Assembly (NCBI RefSeq): GCF_001613345.1
Contig: NZ_BDCE01000037.1
Coordinates: 1-37,747 of the forward strand
Reading direction: 5' to 3'
Source: Nocardia uniformis NBRC 13702
GTDB lineage: Bacteria > Actinomycetota > Actinomycetes > Mycobacteriales > Mycobacteriaceae
Length of the DNA: 37,747 nt
This document shows positions 32,862 to 37,747 of this stretch, in pieces (within the stretch, counting starts at the first letter, position 1; each line of letters starts with the position of its first letter). Under the pieces are notes generated by a model. That model did no database searches. It worked only from the letters and a program-made list of their open reading frames with translations, and had not been told where the DNA came from. A program made the translations under genes and the position numbers.

Positions 32862-33152
32862 ATGAGCAATACTCCCAATGCACCGACCAAGAGCACCCAG
32901 GCCTTTCTGGCCCAGGCCGCCATTGCGTTCGGAATCGCATTCTCCGGCACCATCGTCGGCATCCTCTACCTCCCGCTGGATATCTGGCAGCGGGGGTTCC
33001 TGCTGATGGCGGGCTTATTTCTGGTCAGCAGCACCTTTACTTTGGCAAAGGTGGTACGTGATCAGCACGAGGCCTCGCGGGTGCACAGCCGCATCGACGA
33101 AGCCCGGCTGGAAAAGCTGATAGCCGAACACGATCCGTTCAAAGTGATGTAA
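32862..33152 (+). CDS. YiaA/YiaB two-helix membrane protein
   Basis: A 96-residue protein with two membrane helices (about 15-37, AFLAQAAIAFGIAFSGTIVG, and 45-63, GFLLMAGLFLVSSTFTLAK) and a charged C-terminal helix that ends with EHDPFKVM. It fits the YiaAB two-helix domain family, of unknown function. No clear Shine-Dalgarno precedes ATG 32862. A dyad CGAGTA-GTAG-TACTCG (32810-32825) lies in the divergent 143-base gap and may be an operator. Confidence 0.86.
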   Translation: MSNTPNAPTKSTQAFLAQAAIAFGIAFSGTIVGILYLPLDIWQRGFLLMAGLFLVSSTFTLAKVVRDQHEASRVHSRIDEARLEKLIAEHDPFKVM

Positions 33153-33181
33153 ACGGTGGGAACCGAGTCCCACCCATACGA

Positions 33182-33233
33182 AACACCCCGCTGAGCCTGG
33201 TAGTTACGAGGGGTCCAGGCCCGGCGGGGTGTT
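33182..33233. terminator. Bidirectional terminator between YiaAB and purL
   Basis: AACACCCCGC (33182-33191) pairs with GCGGGGTGTT (33224-33233), and inside it GCCTGG (33195-33200) with CCAGGC (33215-33220). The element lies between two convergent genes and has A- and T-ended outer arms. Confidence 0.75.
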
Positions 33234-33258
33234 ACTCGTATTCGGTTCCCGATGCGGC

Positions 33259-35553
33259 TCAGTGGTCCGAGTCACCGAAGAGAGCGGGGAGGGTGGCCTC
33301 GGAGGCGGCACGCAGTTCGGCCATGGGGATGGTGAACTGGCCCTGCACCTCAATGGAATCCGAGCCCTGATCGACCACACCGATGCGCACCCACGGCAGT
33401 TCGCGGGCGGTGCACATCTTGGTGAAACGGGTCTCCTCGGTGCGCGGTACGGCGACCAGCACACGGCCCGCCGATTCCGAGAACAGCGAGACGAACGGGT
33501 CGGCGTCCTCGGGAAGCAGGATGCGGCAACCGGTTTCACCCGCCAGCGCGGCCTCGACGACGGTCTGGATCAGACCACCCTCGGAAAGGTCGTGCGCCGC
33601 GCTGATCATGCCGTCGCGCGAACCCGCGAGCAGGATTTCCGACAGCAGCTGTTCGCGGGCGAAATCGACCTTCGGGGGCTCGCCGCCGAGATGATCGTGT
33701 TCGACCTGCGCCCAGATGGAGCCGCCGAACTCATCGGCGGTATCGCCCAGCAGGATCAGGGTTTCGCCAGGCTCCAGGCCGAGGCCGGTGGGGATGCGGC
33801 GGTGCACATCGTCGATGACGCCGAGCACGGCCACCACCGGGGTGGGGAGGATGGCGGTCTGGCCGGTCTGGTTGTAGAACGACACATTGCCGCCGGTGAC
33901 CGGAATACCAAGGGCCACACAGCCGTCCGCCAGACCGCGCACGGCCTGCTGGAACTGCCACATGACGCCCGGATCCTCGGGCGAACCGAAGTTGAGGCAG
34001 TTGCTGACGGCTTTCGGGGTGGCGCCGGTGGTGGCGACATTGCGGAAGGCCTCGGCCAGCGCCAGCTGCGCACCGGTGTACGGGTCGAGCTTGGTGTAGC
34101 GGCCCGACGCGTCGGTGGCCAGGGCGATACCGCGGCCGGATTCCTCGTCGATGCGGATCACACCGGCGTCGGCATTCTCGGCGAGCACGGTATTGCCGCG
34201 CACGTAGCGGTCGTACTGCTCGGTAATCCACTTGCGCGAGCACAGTGCCGGGCTGGCGACCATTTTCAGCAGGGTGGCGCGCAGTTCGTCGCCGGTCTTG
34301 GGCCGGTTGAGCTTGTCCGGACTGTCGGCGATCAGCGCGTCCTGGGAATCGGGGCGCCGCACGGGGCGCTCGTAGACCGGGCCGTCGTGGGCGACGGTGC
34401 GCGGCGGGACATCCACCACGGTCTCGCCATTGAAGGTGATGACCAGGCGGTCGCCATCGGTGACCTCACCGATGACGGTGGCGAGGGTGTCCCACTTCTT
34501 GCAGACAGCCATGAAGGCGTCCACATTCTCGGGCGTGACGACCGCGCACATGCGCTCCTGCGACTCGCTCGAAAGGATTTCGGCGGGAGTCATATTGGCG
34601 GCGCGCAGCGGCACCTGTTCCAGGGCGATATGCATACCACCGTCACCGGCGGCCGCGAGTTCGGAAGTGGCGCAGGACAGTCCCGCGCCGCCGAGGTCCT
34701 GGATGCCGACGACGAGTCCGGCGGAGTACAGCTCGAGACAGCACTCGATGAGCACCTTCTCGGTGAACGGGTCGCCGACCTGGACGCTGGGGAGCTTCTT
34801 GCGGCCCGAACCGGACTCGTCGCCGGAGAAGGTGTCCGAGGCGAGGACGGAGACGCCGCCGATACCGTCGAGGCCGGTGCGCGCGCCGAACAGGATGATC
34901 TTGTTGCCCGCTCCGGAGGCGAACGCCAAGTGCAGGTCCTCGACCCGCATAACGCCCGCGCACAGCGCGTTCACCAGCGGATTGCCCTGGTAGGAGGCAT
35001 CGAATACGGTCTCGCCGCCGACATTCGGCAGGCCGAGGGAGTTGCCGTAGCCGCCGACGCCGCGCACCACGCCATCGACCACACGCCGGGTATCCGGATG
35101 ATCGGCCGCACCGAAGCGCAGCTGATCCATCACCGCGATCGGGCGCGCACCCATGGCCATGATGTCGCGGACGATGCCGCCGACGCCGGTGGCCGCACCC
35201 TGATAGGGCTCCACATAGGACGGGTGGTTGTGCGATTCCACCTTGAAGGTGACCGCCCATCCATCGCCGACGTCCACCACGCCCGCGTTCTCGCCGATAC
35301 CGGCCAGCATGGATTTGCGCATCTCATCGGTGGTGGTCTCACCGAAGTAGCGCAGATGCACCTTGGAGGATTTGTAGGAGCAGTGCTCGCTCCACATGAC
35401 CGAGTACATGGCCAGTTCGGCATCCGTCGGCCGCCGGCCGAGGATCTCCTTGATACGGGCGTACTCGTCGTCCTTGAGGCCGAGCTCCTTGTAGGGCTGC
35501 GACTGATCCGGGCTGGCCGCGGCGGCGCTGACGGTATCGACGTGGGTGGTCAC
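33259..35553 (-). CDS. purL: Phosphoribosylformylglycinamidine synthase subunit PurL
   Basis: Converts FGAR to FGAM with ATP and ammonia supplied by PurQ; this is the small, about 760-residue form that needs PurQ and PurS. 764 residues from GTG 35553; AAAGGA lies 13 bases upstream, rather distant. Hallmarks: [78 protein letters not shown] and [10 protein letters not shown]. Neither purQ nor purS is in the window. Single gene, convergent with YiaAB. Confidence 0.97.
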   Translation of the reverse strand: MTTHVDTVSAAAASPDQSQPYKELGLKDDEYARIKEILGRRPTDAELAMYSVMWSEHCSYKSSKVHLRYFGETTTDEMRKSMLAGIGENAGVVDVGDGWAVTFKVESHNHPSYVEPYQGAATGVGGIVRDIMAMGARPIAVMDQLRFGAADHPDTRRVVDGVVRGVGGYGNSLGLPNVGGETVFDASYQGNPLVNALCAGVMRVEDLHLAFASGAGNKIILFGARTGLDGIGGVSVLASDTFSGDESGSGRKKLPSVQVGDPFTEKVLIECCLELYSAGLVVGIQDLGGAGLSCATSELAAAGDGGMHIALEQVPLRAANMTPAEILSSESQERMCAVVTPENVDAFMAVCKKWDTLATVIGEVTDGDRLVITFNGETVVDVPPRTVAHDGPVYERPVRRPDSQDALIADSPDKLNRPKTGDELRATLLKMVASPALCSRKWITEQYDRYVRGNTVLAENADAGVIRIDEESGRGIALATDASGRYTKLDPYTGAQLALAEAFRNVATTGATPKAVSNCLNFGSPEDPGVMWQFQQAVRGLADGCVALGIPVTGGNVSFYNQTGQTAILPTPVVAVLGVIDDVHRRIPTGLGLEPGETLILLGDTADEFGGSIWAQVEHDHLGGEPPKVDFAREQLLSEILLAGSRDGMISAAHDLSEGGLIQTVVEAALAGETGCRILLPEDADPFVSLFSESAGRVLVAVPRTEETRFTKMCTARELPWVRIGVVDQGSDSIEVQGQFTIPMAELRAASEATLPALFGDSDH

Positions 35554-35624
35554 GGGAATACCAGAGTCCTTTCGGCCGGAACGGGACACAGACCGGCATG
35601 CTGGATACGGCGGGATTAGCGCCG

Positions 35625-35630
35625 AGTCTA
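35625..35630 (-). promoter_or_regulatory. Probable -10 box TAGACT of purL
   Basis: Minus-strand TAGACT is about 70 bases upstream of the purL GTG; the resulting 5' leader would be near 65 bases. No clear -35 was seen. Confidence 0.4.
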
Positions 35631-35647
35631 GCGACTACCCCACCTCG

Positions 35648-35885
35648 CTCCCCCGCCTCCCTCCCCCGCCTCCCCGGATCTTCAGCGCGCTCCCCCGCCT
35701 CTCCGAATCTTCAGCGCCCGGCGCAGAGCCGTTGGCATTCGTGTACGCGTGCCGGCGGTTGGGAGCCGAACCGATTCTGGGCGTACCCGACGAGTTACCC
35801 CGATTCTCACGAGATCAGTCGTCGTGTCCATGTGAACGGCGTGCCGAGTGGTTACCGAGCTCGAATACGTAGTGCCGCCCGCCCT
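35648..35885. repeat. 29-bp tandem repeat in the purL upstream region
   Basis: Copies at 35661-35689 and 35690-35718 (contain CTCCCCCGCCT and ATCTTCAGCGC) differ at two or three positions; a partial copy lies at 35648-35658. The rest to 35885 has no supported gene or clear signal. Confidence 0.75.
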
Positions 35886-35990
35886 CTCGTCATTCCGGCG
35901 TGCCGCCTCCGTCATTCCGGCGTGCTTTTGGCCGGAATCCACCTCTGATCAGTAGCGCGTCCCGGCCAGAAGCACGCCTGGATGGCGGCG
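35886..35990. repeat. Palindromic element copy 5, with a nested partial copy
   Basis: A partial left arm (CTCGTCATTCCGGCGTGCC, from 35886) is followed by a second full left arm (GTCATTCCGGCGTGC, TTTTGGCCGGAATCCAC) and a diverged right arm (CCCGGCCAGAAGCACGCC). It reads as one copy truncated at, or inserted into, another. Bases 35991-36128 show no further gene. Confidence 0.85.
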
Positions 35991-36128
35991 GGTCGGCGAT
36001 ATCGCACGGAGAACCTCGGTAGGCCGGAGGAGAGGTTCGACACAGTAGGAGTACCGGGGGCGCGGTGTGGGTAAGAACACGGTGGCGGACTCCCGGCCTT
36101 GCATTGAGGTCCAGGGCGGGTGGCCAGC

Positions 36129-36134
36129 TACTCT
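36129..36134 (+). promoter_or_regulatory. -10 box TACTCT of a leaderless GT87 transcript
   Basis: TACTCT is six bases before the GTG at 36141. Confidence 0.5.
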
Positions 36135-36140
36135 TGCCCG

Positions 36141-37469
36141 GTGAACGATCGATCCGGGGTCGCGGATCCGACCGATAAACCCGTGACCACGACTGGACGG
36201 GTCGCGGGATTGACCGCACGTCAGGTCCGGCTGCTGGTGATCGCACTCGCGATGTTCGCGGTGTCCGCCGTCATCAGCCATTACGGGAAGATCTGGCACG
36301 GGTATATCGACCTGCAGGTCTACCGCAATGGGCCGCGGGTCTGGATGGACGGCGGGGAGCTGTACGGCCCGATGCCCGAGGTATTCGGGATCGGATTGCC
36401 GTTCACCTATCCCCCATTGGCCGCCTTGTTCTTCGCGCCGCTCGCCCTCATGCCCTTGGCGGTGGCCGAGGTACTGGTGCTGACGACCTCCATTGTCGCG
36501 CTCGGTGTGACGCTGTGGGTGGTGCTGGAACGGTTGCGGCCCAGTATGGACCGGCCGACACGGCTGGCCGTCGTCATCGGCGCGGTCGCGGTATTCCAGT
36601 GGTTGGAGCCGATTCGCCAGACCTACGGGTTCGGGCAGATCAATCTGGTGCTGATGGCGGCCATTACGCTGGATTGCCTGGTGCGCAAGCCATTCTGGCC
36701 GCGCGGCATGCTGATCGGTATCGCGGTATCGGTGAAGCTCACCCCGGCCGCCTATCTGCTGTTCTTCCTGCTGTGCCTGCAGTACCCGCCGCGGGGCGGG
36801 TGGCCGGAGTCCTCGGGATTGCGCCGCTATCTACCGCGCGGGGATTGGAAATCACCACTCACGCTGGTGCTTTCGACCCTGACCGCGGTCGGGGTGGTCT
36901 TCCTGCTCTTCTGGCACGAGTCGGTGCAGTACTGGTTCCATACCCTGTCCGATACTGGGCGGATCGGTCCGCCGCATTTCGCGGGCAATCAGTCGTTGAA
37001 GGGTTTCGCCTTCCGCCTCGGTGTTTCGGAATCGGCCGCGACCGCGCTCTGGCTCGTACTGTCGCTGATCGCCGTGGGTTTGGCGGCGATCTGGATGAAG
37101 CGGCTCATCGACGCCGGGTCCCCCGTGACCGCGCTGATGGTGAATGCCGGTGCGGTATTGCTGGTTTCGCCGGTCTCCTGGTCACACCATTGGGTCTGGA
37201 TCGCCCCCGCGCTGGTGGTGGCGTTCGACGCCATCGCGCGCGGCCGCCGCAGTCGGTGGTTCATCGGCACCGTGGCCCTGGTGACCGTCATGTTCTTCGT
37301 CGGCCCGCAATGGGTGCTGCCGCACGACCGCGACCGGGAACTCGGTTGGTCGTGGTGGGAGCAGATCATCGGCAGCAGCTATGTGCTGGTGACGTTCGCG
37401 ATCTTCGTGGTCGCGGTGGTCACCTACCATCCGGCGCGGGCCGCGAAGCCCGCCGCGGCAACGGGTTAG
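36141..37469 (+). CDS. GT87 (DUF2029) polyprenol-phosphate-mannose mannosyltransferase
   Basis: A GT-C fold glycosyltransferase of the family that contains PimE and the alpha-(1,2) mannosyltransferase Rv2181, which use polyprenyl-phosphate mannose on the outer face of the membrane for PIM, LM or LAM synthesis. 442 residues from the leaderless GTG 36141, with about ten helices. The first outer loop holds the expected Asp (D57 in YIDLQVYRNG), and later SVKLTPAAYLLFFLL and SPVSWSHHWVW are typical. The exact acceptor cannot be told. LmeA in the same window acts in the same pathway, though at a distance. Confidence 0.88.
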   Translation: MNDRSGVADPTDKPVTTTGRVAGLTARQVRLLVIALAMFAVSAVISHYGKIWHGYIDLQVYRNGPRVWMDGGELYGPMPEVFGIGLPFTYPPLAALFFAPLALMPLAVAEVLVLTTSIVALGVTLWVVLERLRPSMDRPTRLAVVIGAVAVFQWLEPIRQTYGFGQINLVLMAAITLDCLVRKPFWPRGMLIGIAVSVKLTPAAYLLFFLLCLQYPPRGGWPESSGLRRYLPRGDWKSPLTLVLSTLTAVGVVFLLFWHESVQYWFHTLSDTGRIGPPHFAGNQSLKGFAFRLGVSESAATALWLVLSLIAVGLAAIWMKRLIDAGSPVTALMVNAGAVLLVSPVSWSHHWVWIAPALVVAFDAIARGRRSRWFIGTVALVTVMFFVGPQWVLPHDRDRELGWSWWEQIIGSSYVLVTFAIFVVAVVTYHPARAAKPAAATG

Positions 37470-37747
37470 CCCAACTCTCGGGGCTCTCAGGGGCTCCGCC
37501 CCCGAACCCCCGAACAACGATGCGGCCGAGGCTGTCAGGGCAGCCTCCGAGCTCGTGGCCGAGGCTCTCGAGGGACCGGGCAGCCTCCGACAACCCTCGC
37601 GGCCGAAGCTGTCAGGGGCAGAGGCCGCCTCCGAACAACCTCGCGGCCGGTGCTTTCAACCCCGGCTGCGGTGCTTAAGCAATCTTGCCTAAGCGCTGCC
37701 TCGAGCGATCTTGCCTAAGCGCATGGCCAGAAGTCCCGAGCACAACG
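37470..37747. repeat. Repeat-rich non-coding right edge
   Basis: GGGGC-TCC-GCCCC (37490-37502) is a weak hairpin just after GT87. Degenerate GAGGCTGTCAGGG / CTCGCGGCCG units follow to about 37660. ATCTTGCCTAAGCGC occurs at 37682-37696 and 37708-37722, 26 bp apart. No gene is supported. Confidence 0.5.

Noticed and set aside
33229..35619. 796-codon plus-strand open frame opposite purL
   Set aside because: High-GC antisense shadow; purL on the minus strand has full family identity and the plus frame has a His/Gly/Ala/Arg-rich, non-protein-like composition.

Overview
The window reads as a chromosomal segment of a high-GC actinobacterium of the mycolic-acid group, most likely Nocardia or a close relative. 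Support: a mycothiol synthase gene; an LmeA lipomannan factor; a GT87-type mannosyltransferase; a CysA2/SseC-type sulfurtransferase pair; and many genes that appear to start without a leader (a TANNNT -10 box six or seven bases before ATG/GTG). From memory of the M. tuberculosis map, the core keeps the order of the Rv0803-Rv0820 block, read right to left here: purL, CAAX-type protease, sterol-carrier protein, purF, purM, DUF3073, YgfZ, pabC, nitrobindin-like, sseC, cysA2, thiX, lmeA, glnR, mshD, phoT/pstB. Genes not in that block as I recall it are interleaved: pstSCA, a DUF4395 membrane protein, Uma2, cydABDC, MOSC, asparaginase, a hydrolase/TetR pair, a YhgE-like protein, a membrane alpha/beta hydrolase, YiaAB and GT87. 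No rRNA, tRNA, CRISPR array, transposase or phage gene was seen.

Left part (1-6192, minus strand): glnR-mshD with overlapping ends, then pstS-pstC-pstA-pstB for phosphate import. A PHO-box-like pair of 11-bp direct repeats lies upstream of pstS, and a 14-bp hairpin terminator follows pstB. A second, partial copy of the pstB 3' end and terminator sits at the window edge. Next (6680-9956, plus): lmeA-thiX, then a cysteine-rich leader peptide (8019-8105) with a hairpin directly after its stop codon, ahead of a DUF4395 membrane protein, a CysA2-like sulfurtransferase and DUF1416/SseC, closed by a strong terminator. A leaderless 31-residue membrane peptide overlaps a nitrobindin-like gene, which converges on a Uma2 gene.

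Middle (11400-18400, minus): cydA-cydB-cydD-cydC, the bd oxidase and its assembly transporter. cydD carries two copies of a palindromic repeat plus eleven 18-bp tandem repeats, all translated. Downstream of cydC lies a compact, apparently independent transcription unit: a consensus-spaced promoter, a ten-base Shine-Dalgarno match, a 12-codon ORF, a hairpin on its stop codon and a perfectly paired three-way junction. I do not recognise it, and it is the best candidate here for something undescribed.

Right part (18585-37469): leaderless divergent pabC and ygfZ-MOSC, asparaginase, DUF3073, purM, a hydrolase-tetR pair behind tandem operators, purF, a YhgE-like membrane protein, a sterol-carrier-like protein, CPBP protease, membrane hydrolase, YiaAB, purL and a GT87 mannosyltransferase. 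At least five copies of an ~80-bp palindromic element (two inside cydD, three intergenic) and several short direct repeats mark the intergenic space. The window mixes housekeeping metabolism (purines, folate, phosphate, sulfur, respiration, envelope glycolipid) with a repeat load that has spread into one coding sequence.
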